A stretch of 64,000 nt of DNA from Thereva unica (GCA_949987705.1 CATLJY010000187.1:1-64000), one strand, 5' to 3'; counted from the stretch's first letter, positions 11,576 through 23,366 are shown. The notes: generated from the letters alone by a model not told the origin. A program made the numbers and translations.

Positions 11576-12574
11576 CTAAAGGTGCTGTCAGACGTTGCAA
11601 GGAAAGTGCTTGCAGCGAGCTATTTGCTCTCTTACTTGCAGAGAGGGATTTTCGGACGCTCGCAGTTGCAGTCACACTTTGCAAATAATTTGCTGCGAGC
11701 GAGCGAAAATTCTCTCTCATGAAAGTACTTTCACTGTACTTGTAACAAAGCCAGACATAGCAAGTAAAAATTATATGAAATCTCAGTAAGCCAGAGAGCC
11801 ACTTTCAATCAGTTTTGTGATTTATTTGTAAATCGCTGTCAATGTCTAATCAAGTGCAAATGAAATTGGCGTTGTTGCGACGCCACCGTGCGTTATTGTA
11901 TGCAGCAGCGGATTTACTTGAAGAGGATGAGGAAGAAATGCGACCAAAAACAGAGCGAACAGTTTGGGTGCGAAAGTTTTATGAGCGTGGAAGAATTAAC
12001 GAGCATTATATACATCGCTTAAGAAAGATTTGAGTTTCGAAAGCCAAGCTTTTTACAAAACTTTTGCTCATGTATCTATGGACCAATTTAATTATATTTG
12101 CAATAAAGTGAGACCGATAGTGAGCAAAAAAGACACTCACATGCGTGTTGCAATATCAACAGAAGAGAGAGTGGCGCTTACACTAAAATATCTTGCAACT
12201 GGCGATTCATATGGAACTTTATCGCAAATGTTTCGTATTTCGCGACCGTCCATTATATCGTCTGTTACTAAATCCAGACTCCCTATTGTTAAATTTTGTA
12301 TTGCAGTTACTGCTGAAAGTGAAAATACTTGCTAGTCCAGCAAATGCAAATGAAAGTGCTCGCATGCAAGCATTTCGCTCTGAGAGAGTTCGCTAAAGTT
12401 CACTAAGCCTACTAGTCACACAAACCGAGCACTTCAAGTGATAGTGCTCGCATGAAAGTTTAAAAATGCTTTCATGAAGTACTTGCAAGCTGGTCAGACG
12501 TAGCGAGCATAAGTTTTAGCAAGTAAAATTCTCGCTGCAAGCGCTTTACTTGCAACGTCTGACAGCACCTTTAG
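11576..12574 (+). mobile_element. Harbinger-type deletion derivative
   Basis: The ends form an inverted repeat of about 40 bp (CTAAAGGTGCTGTCAGACGT at the left, the same sequence reverse-complemented at the right), with further inverted copies of GCTTGCAGCGAG inside. A convincing 3-bp duplication could not be fixed because the ends are palindromic with the flanks. Between the ends lies only the N-terminal part of a HARBI1-like transposase. Confidence 0.75.
11842..12335 (+). pseudogene. HARBI1-like transposase, N-terminal remnant
   Basis: The first frame starts at ATG 11842 (MSNQVQMKLALLRRHRALLY). After a 1-nt shift near 12030 a second frame continues with SFESQAFYKTFAHVSMDQFN, then VAISTEERVALTLKYLATGD and LSQMFRISRPSIISSV. 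That is the usual HARBI1 N-terminal order: MSxxxF block, ERLALTLRYLATGDS block, then the FRISxxTIS helix. The sequence then jumps to unrelated residues, so the DDE nuclease part is missing. This is an internal-deletion product, not a working transposase. Confidence 0.8.
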
Positions 12575-12914
12575 AATCTAATTAGCTTAAACACTATTCT
12601 AAACACTAAGAACTATCCGGGCGGGGTACAGCGGAGGGCCTGCCTCGGATGTACTCCGTCCAGGCGACAAGCTTCCACGGGCTCGTGTTAGCAATACTAA
12701 CAAAACAAACGAAAACAGACAAACAACAACAAAACACCAGACAAATAAAACTAACAAAAGCTCGTGGCAGCTCGCACGTAAGCTTACTTAAAGCTAAAGC
12801 TATTACTAAGTAAAAACTATAACTAATCCTATCTAAGCCCTAAGCTAACCATTAAAACTAAATTATAAGCTAAACTAGTCTATATCTAAAGATTTTAGGG
12901 CGAATACGCAATAT

Positions 12915-15900
12915 CTAACTGTCCTCCAGCCACCAGTACAGAGTACTTGCAGTGGAGGCGTCGCGTCTGTCTCTTCCCGAGATTCGAGTACTGAACCTCA
13001 GGAGCTCCTGAACTTCCATATCTTCGTTGCTGAATAGGTAACGTTTATCTGTAGCGGAACGATGCAGATGGTAAAAGAGGGGCACCCCCGAACCATCTTG
13101 GACCAATCTTTTTCTATCTAGAAAGACAAATGCCTCTGGAGGGATAAAGCCGCGGTCACAAACAACTCTGTGGTATTCAGCGTTCGGGTAGAACGCTCCC
13201 CGAATAAGAGGGTTTTCGCTCTCCGTCGCTCTTGCAATGTGTCTTCGAATCAACTTGATTATGAAGTTGTCGATCCTATTAACAAATGCCTTATCGTAAA
13301 GGATATTGTTGGCGTGAAACTTCGTGAAGCCAGATTCGGATGTCCGATACAACCTTAAGCACGCCCTTAAGCATTGTCTTTCGAAAACCCGAAGCTTTTC
13401 CATATAGAAGGGGGATATGTTGAACCACACTGGGCAACCATAAGTTAAAACCGGTCTGACCAAGGCTTGGTAGCAGATCACCTTTACCCGAGAGCTTAGG
13501 TGTCTGCTATAAAAAAGCCTTTAAGTCATGTGAAACGCCTTGTTTGCCTTGTCAAGAGCAGCACTTACATTTCTGTTGAAATACAAGTACTGATCCAACC
13601 AAAGCCCAAGGTATTTCACTTCCGATTTATGTTCTAACGCCTGTCCAGCATAGTTCGAAATTCGAAAGGTTTTCCAGTTCCTCTGCACATCGTAAGAAGC
13701 TCTGCGCAAAGGAGTCCGGAAAAGGATCGATTCGCATTTGCCAAAGTTGATCTTCAACTTCCAATCATCACTGTAGCGCTCGATGGTTTCGAAGTCACGT
13801 TGCAGGAGCGTCTGGATCACTCCAATCTTCGGCCCCGTCCTGTACACAATCAGGTCATCCCCATACGCTAATGCGAAGCGGAGTGAGCTAATTAGGTCAC
13901 TCTTAAAGATATTAAACAAGAGCGGCGAGTTCACTGCCCCCTGTTGCAAACCGTTTTTAATATCAAATACCTTTCCTGATGTGAAGTTCCCACTTTTAAC
14001 GATGAACTTCTTGTTGGAAATCATATTATAGATCAAGTATAGCAAAGGTCCGGTCATCCCGTATCTGACTAATTTGTAGAGAAGGCCCTCGATCCACACT
14101 GTATCGAACGCCTTCTCATAGTCGATCAAGCATGCTCCGGTACACTGGCCTTTCATTAAGTTCCAGTGTATGTCTGACACCAATTTCGATGCGGCATGAA
14201 TGGTGTCATGTCCCGCCCTGAAACCGAATTGGTTATCGGGTATTATGTTCTTTTCCTCAACCCATTTGGACAATGATCTATTAATTACTGATTCAAAAAC
14301 CTTACTGATATTCGGGAGCAGACTTATTGACCGAAGATTAGCAGGGTTACTTTTATCTTTACCCTTTTTGGGTATTGGGTGCACCACTGCCGTCTTCCAG
14401 TGTCCTGGAAAATGGGCGTTGTTTAACGCATTGTTAAACAGAGTGGTATATATGTCTATGACCACCAGGGGCAAATGTTTCAGGACGATGTTTGGAACAC
14501 CGTCCACCCCAGACGACTTCTTATTGTTTAGACGGCGAAAAGTTAGCAGGAGATCAGTTTTCGTAATGAGAAGAGAGTTTGCTTGTGCCTCGGGAATATT
14601 GTTCGCTGGGCAGTCTTCACTGAACTCGATGATTCTTCGGTTCTCGGATTTCCAGGCCTCGATCTCATTAGTTATTCTGAAATGGTTCAGCAGGGCTCTA
14701 TTTTCGAGGTCAAAATTCGGCCGAACACACGTGTTCACCGAATAAATTCCTTGATAGTAGGCCCCCACTAAATCCACTTTCTCCTGCTCGTCCTCTATAC
14801 AATAATCATCGTCGGCAATACTGGTTTCTTCGGGATCTATGTTCGCAGACCTCAGTAGTTCCTGGTTAGCCAGGGTCCTGGGGATACGCAACTTGTCCAA
14901 CCGGTTATGTGTTTTACTCCTAAAGATTTTATTTATCTGTGGGAACATGCTCGCGCTACTGGATTGTATAGCACGAATCTTTTTGTTCCAGTACAGATTC
15001 ACAGACTGTGAGAATTGTTGTTTGAGGAGTTGTTGGAGGTTTTTCATAACCGATTTAAGAGTTACGATCTCCGGACTCTGTCTATCCTGAAACTGCCGGT
15101 GTAGGGATTTCAGTCTCGTCAGTATTCTACTTTTATGTTTTTGTAGTGCGTCGATTGTAGCGTTTTTGTAACAGTCTGTACTGTTCTTTTTCTTTGTCCG
15201 TGGTATGGTTTTGTCCATAGTCCATATCTTTCAGATATGCATCAATCTCATTGTTGGTCAGATTCCTAGTTGTGGGAGGTAATATTCCGTTATTCTGTAT
15301 TGCCCTTTCCATAGCCTTCTCGAATTTTGGCCAGTGCATCTTCTGGTAGGCAAAAGGATGCACTTCGCAATATTCGAGGAGTTCCATGGAGTCGTCAGGG
15401 CTGTTCTGTTATTTCCAGTCCTTGGTGGTCGCTGTCGTACGGAACTGTCGTTAGACAGTTTGTCACGTTTGTGTTAACCCCTAGTACGCCCAACCGAGAG
15501 TCTAACAAGCATATATCCAAAAAAGAACCGCCGTTTGGGTATGATGGCATGTCGGTAGCGTAAAGATTTACTTTTCGCTGAATTCTATTCTGAACGAGCC
15601 AGTCGTTCATTTGGTTGCCCCTGATGTTAGCCGTTTGATTTCCCCATGCCGCATGGCGTGCGTTTAAATCTCCGGCCAACAAGTAAAAATTTTGCTCCGA
15701 TTCCAGATGGAGAGTTTGAAAAAGAGAGCTCATTTCCTCTATAAATCGTCTGGATTAGGAGGTTTGGGGTGCGTACGCGGCTATTATATACAACCTTCTG
15801 CCACTGGACAGAGGGAGGTATATAACGCACGCTTCTAACACCCGAAACTTTGCGATGTCCCTGCTATACGTGATCTTGTGTTTAAGGGTGGTCTTTACTA

Positions 15901-16129
15901 GTATTAGTAGGCCCCCAGCTTGTGTGGCATTAGGTCTATCTCTCCTAATTACCACATAGTCTTTGTAATCCCCTTTGTGTTTCTCGCTTAGTTTGGTTTC
16001 ACTAGCAAGAAGCACATCAGGATTTTGGTTTTGCAAAAGAGTCAGTAAATTCGCCCTTCTTTCGTTTCTTATCAGCGAATTGACGTTCACCGCAATGACC
16101 TTGATCGTGTCCTCCCTGCGTAAAGCCAT
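12915..16129 (-). pseudogene. Non-LTR element A ORF2: AP endonuclease and reverse transcriptase, frameshifted
   Basis: Pieces in order on the minus strand: 16129-15755 gives the endonuclease start (VIAVNVNSLIRNERRANLL, ASETKLS); 15733-15395 the second half (LLAGDLNARHAAWGNQ, YDSDHQGLEI); 15218-13521 the reverse transcriptase (KKSSGVDGVPN, LIDYEKAFDTVW, GLQQGAVNSPLLFNIF, and AYGDDLIVY, where a YADD-type box is expected); 13481-12915 the C-terminal thumb-like region (YQALVRPVLTYGCPVW). Together these nick target DNA and copy the element's RNA at the nick. At least four frameshifts separate the pieces. QQGAVNSPLLFN is reminiscent of Loa-type elements, but clade assignment needs a tree. No RNase H domain is evident before the 3' UTR. 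Confidence 0.85.
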
Positions 16130-16677
16130 TAAACGGCTTACCCAGAGATGGTTTCTGTCGTAAAGAAAGCCGAGTATACTAAATCTAAACGGGCATTTTG
16201 CTCGTTTAGTTGTCTTTGTAGCTGGGCGATTTGCCCTTGGATGGATAAGAGCACCGCTTTCAGCTCGCTGTCCCCAGAACTTGCTGCAGGCGCAGCTTTT
16301 GGGGCTTGCTGTTTGGTTGTCTGGCCTCCAGTCGTCATTTGGGCGAAGGACATTCCAGGTACAACAAAGTTTTATACATTTGCCCCTTATGGGTTTTTTG
16401 GGCCTCTAGTTGTTCTTTACGCGCCTTAGTGCGTTGCTTGAACTCTGCATATTTAGGACATCCTCTATAATTAGCAGGATGTCCGTTAGATCTGCAGAGT
16501 ACACAGAACAACTTAGTTTTACCCGCGACTTTTCCCTCCCAAGAGGGCATTCGCCTTGATTGTGGGTTTTCTCACATTTGACGCATCTAAATGCCATTTG
16601 GCAGTTAGCTGCGGCATGTCCAAACCTTTGGCAGCACATACATTGCAGAATGTCTGCTTTTTAAATTCTTTTATTTA

Positions 16678-18186
16678 ACTTGCACTGTTTGTCGTCAAAT
16701 CTTGGAAGTTAAATTTGACCCACTTCCCGGTTTCGGATAGAGCTGAAATTTTGCATACACGTTTAGTTTGGATGACAATGCAATCTGGCCATTTTGTAAA
16801 AATATCAAGATAGCGGTTCCAAAATGGCGCCCGCTTTTATTTTACTCACACTGTTTGTCGTCAAATCTTGGAAGTTAAAGACCCACTTCCCGGTTTCGGA
16901 TAGAGCTGAAATTTTGCATACACGTTTAGTTTGGATAACAATGCAATCTGGCCATTTTGTAAAAATATCAAGATGGCGATTCCAAAATGGCGCCCGATTT
17001 TTGAAATTGTGCTCCGCGGCCCTTTGAAATGGGTATCAAATGAAAGGATATGACAGGTAGAACACAATAAGCTATGTGGCGTCATTCCAAATTCAAAATG
17101 GCGGACAACACTTACACTGTTTGTCGTCAAATCTTGGAAGTTAAATTTGACCCACTTCCCGGTTTCGGATAGAGCTGAAATTTTGCATACACGTTTAGTT
17201 TGGATGACAATGCAATCTGGCCATTTTGTAAAAATATCATGATGGCGGTTCCAAAATGGCGCCCGATTTTTGAAATTGTGCTCCGCGGCCCTCTGACATG
17301 GGTATCAAATGAAAGGATATGACAGGTAGAACACAATAAGCTATGTGGCGTCATTCTAAATTCAAAATGGCGGCCAACACTTGCACTGTTTGTCGTCAAG
17401 TCTTGGAAGTTAAATTTGACCCACTTCCCGGTTTCGGATAGAGCTGAAATTTTGCATACACGTTTAGTTTGGGTGACAATGCAATCTGGCCATTTTGTAA
17501 AAATATCAAGATGGCGGTTCCAAAATGGCGCCTGATTTTTGAAATTGTGCTCCGCGGCCCTCTGACATGGGTATCAAATGAAAGGATATGACAGGTAGAA
17601 CACAATAAGCTATGTGGCGTCATTCCAAATTCAAAATGGCGGCCAACACTTACACTGTTTTTCGTCAAATCTTTGAAGTTAAATTTGACCCACTTCCCGG
17701 TTTCGGATAGAGCTGAAATTTTGCATACACGTTTAGTTTGGATGACAATGCAATCTGGCCATTTTGTAAAAATAGCAAGATGGCGGTTCCAAAATGGCGC
17801 CCGATTTTTGAAATTGTGCTCCGCGGCCCTCTGACATGGGTATTAAATGAAAGGATACGACAGGTAGAACACAATAAGCTATGTGGCGTCATTCCAAATT
17901 CAAAATGGCGGCCAACACTTACACTGTTTGTCGTCAAATCTTGGAAGTTAAATTTGACCCACTTCCCGATTTCGGATAGAGCTGAAATTTTGCATACACG
18001 TTTAGTTTGGATGACAATGCAATCTGCCCATTTTGTAAAAATATCAAGATGGCGGATCCAAAATGGCGCCCGATTTTTAAAATTGTGCTCCGCGTCCCTC
18101 TGACATGGGTATCAAATGAAAGGATATGACAGGTAGAACACAATAAGCTATGTGGCGTCATTCCAAATTCAAAATGGCGGCCAACA
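16678..18186. repeat. 269-bp tandem repeat array, copy A
   Basis: The phrase CACTGTTTGTCGTCAAATCT recurs at about 16684, 16848, 17115, 17384, 17653 and 17922. Internal spacing is 269 bp; the first unit is about 100 bp short. Each unit holds AAAATGGCGGCCAACACTTA and the core GGGTATCAAATGAAAGGATA. Units are about 97% alike, suggesting recent amplification or homogenisation. Confidence 0.92.
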
Positions 18187-18748
18187 CTAAATTGCGGAAA
18201 GCTTATAATAGACTAAAAAGTAGAAAATATAACCGATCAACTTCCAATTTTGCACACACTCGTAGTTCGGGTGGTTAATGTGTATGAATGATGAGATGAA
18301 TAGTTGAGTTAAGGGTGAGTTGATAATAAAGAAGCAATACACGTTACAAAAAATCACAAACAAACACAGAGATGCTGCTGTCAACTAAATTCAACTACTC
18401 AAATACTGAACTCATGTCCGTATGCAAAATTTCAACTAAACCCAGGTAGCAGAGCTGAGTCGAGTTCAGTCAACCTTAACCCAACTCGACTCCCGTTTAC
18501 ATGTAGTTAGACTTGGGTTCAACTTGAGTTCAACTCATCATGTATAAGTACTAAATGCAATCTGACCTTTTTGTAAAAAAATCAAGAAGACGGTTCCGAG
18601 ATGGCGGCCGTTTTTGCAATTATGTTCCACCGAGCCCACGACATGGGTATCAAATGAATACAGTAAACTGTGTGACGTAATTTTAAATCTAATAGAATTG
18701 CCATCATAAAATGGCGGAATACATATAATAAACTAAAAAGTAGAAAAT

Positions 18749-19142
18749 AAAATAAATGGTTAAAAAAACATTTTTAAAAAAAATTCTTTACATTAACTAA
18801 AAAATGTACTGAAAAGTAAAAAATAAAAAATATTTTAAAGAAAGCGTGAAATTTCAATTTTAATGAAAAAGTTAATTAAAAGAATGGCGCATTTTTCATC
18901 AAAAAATTTTGTTAGAATTTGAAATTAACAAAGCAAAAAATTGAGGGTTATTGTAAATCTCACGCGATTTACAGTTATATTTTCAATTTTTGATGAAAAA
19001 TGCGCCATTCTTTTAATTAACTTTTTCATTAAAATTGAAATTTCACGCTTTCTTTAAAATATTTTTTATTTTTTACTTTTCAGTACATTTTTTAGTTAAT
19101 GTAAAGAATTTTTTTTAAAAATTTTTTTTAACCATTTATTTT
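18749..19142. repeat. Long perfect-arm hairpin of array element A
   Basis: Left arm 18749-18905 and right arm 18985-19142 are near-perfect inverted copies (AAGAATGGCGCATTTTTCAT against ATGAAAAATGCGCCATTCTT), separated by a roughly 75-bp loop. AT-rich throughout. Confidence 0.88.
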
Positions 19143-20323
19143 TTTATTTATTTTCTATCAAGTTACCACATGGAAGTTGAGATACCTAATATTTTTTAGG
19201 TTATCCAACCGACTGTCGGGAGTTAATTGGACCAAGAATATCGGGAGCTACCTCTTAGTAGCACGCGAATAGCTCGTATTGAATTTGCGGAAAATTTCAA
19301 ATTATCTACTGCGAGAGACTGGAGTTCGTTCAAGAGCTCCTGAGTGTCACAATCGGGGTCGAGACCTTTCAAGAGGACACTTTGCAATTTTTCACTTTTT
19401 GCAGTGTATGTGAAGAATTGGGTATTCGCCCTTTCCAGAATACTTTTAATTTTTTTAAAATCTTCGAAACTACTTAAAACTAGAGCGTGTTTAATACCGC
19501 TAAATCTTTTTACATAAAAGTTGGTATGCTTTAATACCTGTCTAGCTTAATGTCTTAATAGGTGGTACCTTATCTTTTTTTTTGTTTTTGCTGCTGCTGG
19601 GGTTGTTGTTGTTGTTGCTGCGGCGCTCGCTGCGGCGCTTGCTGTTTTAATTCTTGTTGTTGTTGTTGCTGCTGATTTGCTCCTACTTTTGGCTTAGGCA
19701 GTCTAGGAAAATTGTAGTCTGGCTTCATCTTCATCATTTTCAGTAGCCAGCTCTTTAAAGCTATTACCCAGGCCTTTGTACTTGCCTGGGTCGGGGTCGT
19801 AGGAAGACGACTCTGCATCTGAGTCTGTCATCACTACGGTGCATGTAACCGTGGTTCCAGACCCAGACGCCGTTGGACTTTGCTTTTTGCCAACTTTGGC
19901 TCGCTGTACGAGATTTGGCATGATTTTTATTTTACGGCGCCGTTTGTGTACGCGACGACGTTCATAAGTTCCTTCACCGCCACTGTTTATAATTTTTTTG
20001 CCTTCTTGGTCCTTATCTTTATTTTTCTGCAATGATTTTGCATCACTATCACTAGTGCCCGCGGCACTTTTCATTTTTTCCGTTTGAGACATGCCACTTT
20101 CGTGTACATGCTCTGCACTAAGTCTTTTACCTATTACCTCTTTTATTTTTTTTTTCTATCGATTTTTAAAATTTATTATGATATTTAATCTTCTAATGAA
20201 AAAAATACAAAACTTTGTCACGCACTGGAGTTAAACCGTAAACAATATAGCACTGGGTATCTTCACGACCTTTGATCTGCAGGCACAGTCTGTCTGCTCT
20301 TGGCAAGAGTACAAACGAGACTC

Positions 20324-20358
20324 GTAGTCAGGCGCCTTACCCCTAGACTACCGAGGCC
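20324..20358 (-). mobile_element. SINE 5' head (A-box half) cut off by element A
   Basis: On the minus strand it reads GGGCCTCGGTAGTCTAGGGG, then TAAGGCGCCTGACTAC, equivalent to the tRNA-like start of the intact SINE at 37698 (GGGGCCTCGGTAGCC). It shares GGCGCCTGACTAC with 11137-11149, the duplication made by insertion of element A. Joined to 11149-9728 it is one SINE. Confidence 0.78.
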
Positions 20359-20421
20359 CACATGCACACGTTTCCACGCCACATATGAGGTAGTGTACTT
20401 AGCGCGTTTTTTTTAACGTGG

Positions 20422-21351
20422 CACAGTGGGGCTCGCTCATAGAAGGTTCTGCTCAAAACTCAATTTTCAAAATGTGGAAATTTTTCAAAAAAAATTGTAT
20501 CATCGTAGTTGTAATAATGTATCAGATCACGTGTAAAAATATTAAGTCGCTGACTGCTATGAGTCATCGAGCGCATGAGCATAAAGGTCATATTTTAGGC
20601 AAAATAATACTTCTGCGAAAAAGGAATGCCAGTTTTTGCGCGATAGAAAAACATTAATTTCTAACGTTTAACGATAAAATCTATGGAAGTGTATTATGTC
20701 GGTGATCAAGCAAGGTTTGTTAATTCTTATTTAATTTTGTATTATATGATAAGTTCATTGGTTTATGATACAGGGCTTAAAATTTGTGGTAGTGTATATT
20801 TTTTCGTAGGAGGTTCTTTAAATGACATTTTCTCGAAAACGCGCAAAGTTCTATTGCTAATTTTTTCGATTTACTAATATACAAAGCCTTCCTTTTATAA
20901 TAAAAAAAGAATCAAAAATAGAACTTTGCGCATTTTAGAGAAAATGTCATTTAAAGAACCTCCTACGAAAAAATATACACTACCACAAATTTTAAGCCCT
21001 GTATCATAAACCAATGAACTTATCATATAATACAAAATTAAATAAGAATTAACAAACCTTGGTTGATCACCGACATAATACACTTCCATAGATTTTATCG
21101 TTAAACGTTAGAAATTAATGTTTTTATATCGCGCATAAACTGGCATTCCTTTTTCGTAGAAGTATTATTTTGCCTAAAATATGACCTTTATGCTCATGCG
21201 CTCGATGACTCATAGCAGTCAGCGACTTAATATTTTTACACGTGATCTGATACATTATTACAACTACGATGATACAATTTTTTTTTGAAAAATTTCCACA
21301 TTTTGAAAATTGAGTTTTGAGCAGAACCTTCTATGAGCGGGCCCCACTGTG
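20422..21351. mobile_element. Foldback element with CACAGTG ends, TSD CGTGG (Transib-like)
   Basis: The left arm (20422 to about 20870) and right arm (about 20910-21351) are inverted copies of roughly 440 bp around a short AT-rich centre. Both ends begin CACAGTGGGGC. The flanks carry CGTGG at 20417-20421 and 21352-21356. Known biology: Transib elements, relatives of RAG recombinase, begin with CAC-type heptamers and make 5-bp GC-rich duplications. CACAGTG is identical to the consensus recombination-signal heptamer. There is no transposase, so this would be a non-autonomous derivative. Assignment to Transib is inference from end sequence and duplication length. Confidence 0.65.
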
Positions 21352-21567
21352 CGTGGTTTCCCCAGTAGGCCTATTCCACGGGTCAGTTGTGATCCTGTTT
21401 AATTTGAAACTATTGCAAAATAATGGATATTAGCAGAAATTGAATAGAAAAGCAATTTAAGTTAAAAAAAAGTAGTGAAATTTAATCGTCCGAGTCATAA
21501 CTTTCAAATTTTTCTTCTTGTTCTTCTTCTTGCTCTTTTTTGCAACCGCATTTAGCACTGCATCCCT
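21352..21567. other. Short unassigned spacer
   Basis: Lies between the foldback element and the poly-A end of non-LTR element B. At 21484-21565 the minus strand reads an acidic/Lys-rich stretch ending in stops. I see no firm feature. Confidence 0.3.
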
Positions 21568-21835
21568 TTTTTTTTTATTAGATTTTTTTTTTATTAGGGG
21601 TAACCAACCAATGTCTGATTATATGTACCCCTAAGTTTTGTTTTAATCTTTACAAGTCATTTATTATTTTGGTTTCAATTAGGTACTTTTCTAACTTGAT
21701 TATTTCATCTTTGTTATTTCCTAGAATTTCTTCGAGATTTGGTTTAATGTTATGTTTTCTTCTTGCGTTTTCGTATTTTGAACATTCGATTAATATGTGT
21801 GTTACAGTGATTTGAGTGTTGCATGTGCTGCATAT

Positions 21836-23366
21836 AGAACCACCAACACTGGATGAGGTGCGGGAAGCTATAAAAAGGCAGAACAGCAACAAATCGCCTG
21901 GCGCCGATGGAATAGCAGCTGAGCTGCTAAAGGAAGGAGGACCCCAACTATTAAGAACATTACACGAACTCATATGCACCATCTGGGAGGAAGAAGTTAT
22001 ACCAGAGGACTGGAAGAAAGCCATTATATGTCCAATATACAAGAAAGGAGATAAACTAAACTGCAAAAACTACAGAGGCATCTCACTCCTCAGCACCAGC
22101 TACAAAATCTTCACAATCCTTGTGAAACAAAAACTGGAACCTATAGCGGAAAGCCTTATAGGAGAATATCAAGCTGGTTTTAGGACAAACAGGTCAACAT
22201 CGGACCAACTGCTGACCTTAAGGCAAATTCTGGAGAAAACCTGGGAAAGGAATGTAGATGTATACCAGATATTTGTCGACTTTCAACAGGCATATGACTC
22301 AATAAACAGAGAGAGGCTATACGAGATCTTATCGGAAATAGGAGTCCCCTCAAAGTTGATACAACTAATCAAATGCGCCACAAATAGCTCACTAGCGAAA
22401 GTAAGGATCCAAAATGTTGTAACAGAGGAGTTCGAAGTACGTCAAGGGCTTAGACAAGGAGATGGGCTGGCCCCCATGCTTTTCAACCTGGCCCTAGAAT
22501 GGGTGATAAGGAAAACGTCAGTCCAGAGAAGTGCATCAATAGCTACCCAGTCGGTACAATTACTTGGATATGCGGATGACGTAAACATCGTGGGAAGGTC
22601 CTTTTTGGCAGCAAAAGAAGTCTATGTTGAATTAAAAGAGGCGGCAAAGGACATAGGCCTGAAGATTAACGAAGAAAAAACGAAGGTGATGCAACAATCC
22701 AGAGCAGGACGATTTAGAATGGGAAGAAATATAACCATCGACGAACATAACCTAGAAGTAGTCGATAAAACAGTCTACCTTGGGTCTACTATCACAAAAA
22801 GAAACGAAGAAAAAGAAGAAATAACTAGAAGAATACTACTGGCTAATAGAGCCTTTAATGCCCAAAAACAAATCCTGCACTCAAGATTTGTGCACAGGAA
22901 AACGAAACTCTCACTCTACAAAACAGTAATACGACCAGTACTGTGTTATGGTAGCGAGACTTGGACTATGACCCAGGACATAGAGGAACGAGTCAACAGG
23001 TTCGAGAGGAAAATTCTCAGATGCATAATAGGCCCAATCAGAGAGGATGGAATATGGCGAAGAAGATACAACAACGAGTTGTATGAAATTTTTGACGACC
23101 CACAACTCTCAACTTTAATAAAAATCAACAGATTGAGACTAGCCGGCCACGTGATCAGGATGGAGGACAATCGCATCCCAAAACGGCTTATGGCATCAGA
23201 AATTTCGGGAAGTAGGCCAGTAGGTAGACCCAGGAGGAGATGGATAGACTCTGTGACGGCTGACGCAGAGTCAATGCTCAACATCCGGAACTGGAGACAT
23301 GCTGCAAGGGACCGTCAAACTTGGAGAAATGCCCTAGAGGAGGCCAAGGCTCGATTTGGGCTGTAG
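21836..23366 (+). pseudogene. RTE reverse transcriptase, C-terminal two thirds
   Basis: An uninterrupted frame without its own start. Motifs in order: NSNKSPGADGIAAELLKEGG, WKKAIICPIYKKGDKLNCKN, YRGISLLSTSYKIFTILV, AGFRTNRSTSDQLLTLRQIL, IFVDFQQAYDSINRERLYEI (box A), EVRQGLRQGDGLAPMLFNLA (box B), LLGYADDVNIVGRS (catalytic YADD), and the C-terminal GRPRRRWIDSVTADAE. It would copy RTE RNA at the target site. The frame is intact, but the endonuclease half and start codon are lost, so it cannot be autonomous. The reading frame upstream of 21836 belongs to the host element and not to this gene. Confidence 0.92.

Larger units (their letters stand above)
16663..19157 (-). mobile_element. Tandem-array/hairpin element, copy A
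   Basis: Non-coding insertion in ORF1 of element A. On the plus strand it reads: TTAAATTCTTTTATTTAACT end, five to six 269-bp tandem units (16678-18186), about 550 bp of single-copy DNA with diverged unit sequence (18187-18748), then a 155-bp-arm hairpin (18749-19142) and a TTTTCTA end. The same parts in the opposite orientation make up 42059-45215, which fixes the ends approximately. No transposase or clear target duplication is seen. Confidence 0.75.
16138..20092 (-). pseudogene. Non-LTR element A ORF1 (gag-like, zinc knuckles), split by an insertion
   Basis: Starts at ATG 20092 (MSQTEKMKSAAGTSDS), with a Ser/Asp-rich and basic N terminus. A frameshift near 19740 leads into a Gln-rich stretch (about 19670-19580). 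At 19540-19170 follow FYVKRFSGIKHALVLSS and IPIFLVQLTPDSRLDN, typical of the domain that precedes zinc fingers in insect non-LTR gag proteins. The frame is then cut by the tandem-array element and resumes at about 16660 with ADILQCMCCQRFGHAAANCQ, a CCHC knuckle, and FRCVKCEKTHNQGECP. A Pro/Ala-rich and then coiled C terminus (LLSIQGQIAQLQRQLNEQNA) ends near 16138. The product would be an RNA-binding particle protein. Interruption and frameshifts inactivate it. Confidence 0.82.
11150..20323 (-). mobile_element. Non-LTR retrotransposon A (Jockey/I-group with AP endonuclease), full-length insertion
   Basis: On the minus strand it begins at about 20323 (GAGTCTCGTTTGTAC) and ends in a poly-A tract at 11158-11150. 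It is flanked by the 13-bp duplication GTAGTCAGGCGCC at 20324-20336 and 11137-11149. Order: leader 20323-20093, ORF1 (gag-like) 20092 to about 16138, ORF2 (endonuclease, reverse transcriptase) 16129-12915, long 3' UTR 12914-11159. Two later insertions interrupt it: a tandem-array element (about 16663-19157, in ORF1) and a Harbinger derivative (about 11576-12574, in the 3' UTR). Without them it is about 5.7 kb, a normal size for the group. Frameshifts in both ORFs make it inactive. Confidence 0.88.

Noticed and set aside
16861..18161. Chain of 90-codon open frames, one per 269-bp unit (also 42918-45179 on the plus strand)
   Set aside because: They begin at TTG and not ATG, the unit length is not a multiple of three, and each frame simply overlaps the next by a few bases. 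They are a property of the satellite and not genes.
20683..21089. Two mirror-image 64-codon frames
   Set aside because: They are the same sequence read from the two arms of the foldback element. They are short and without motifs.
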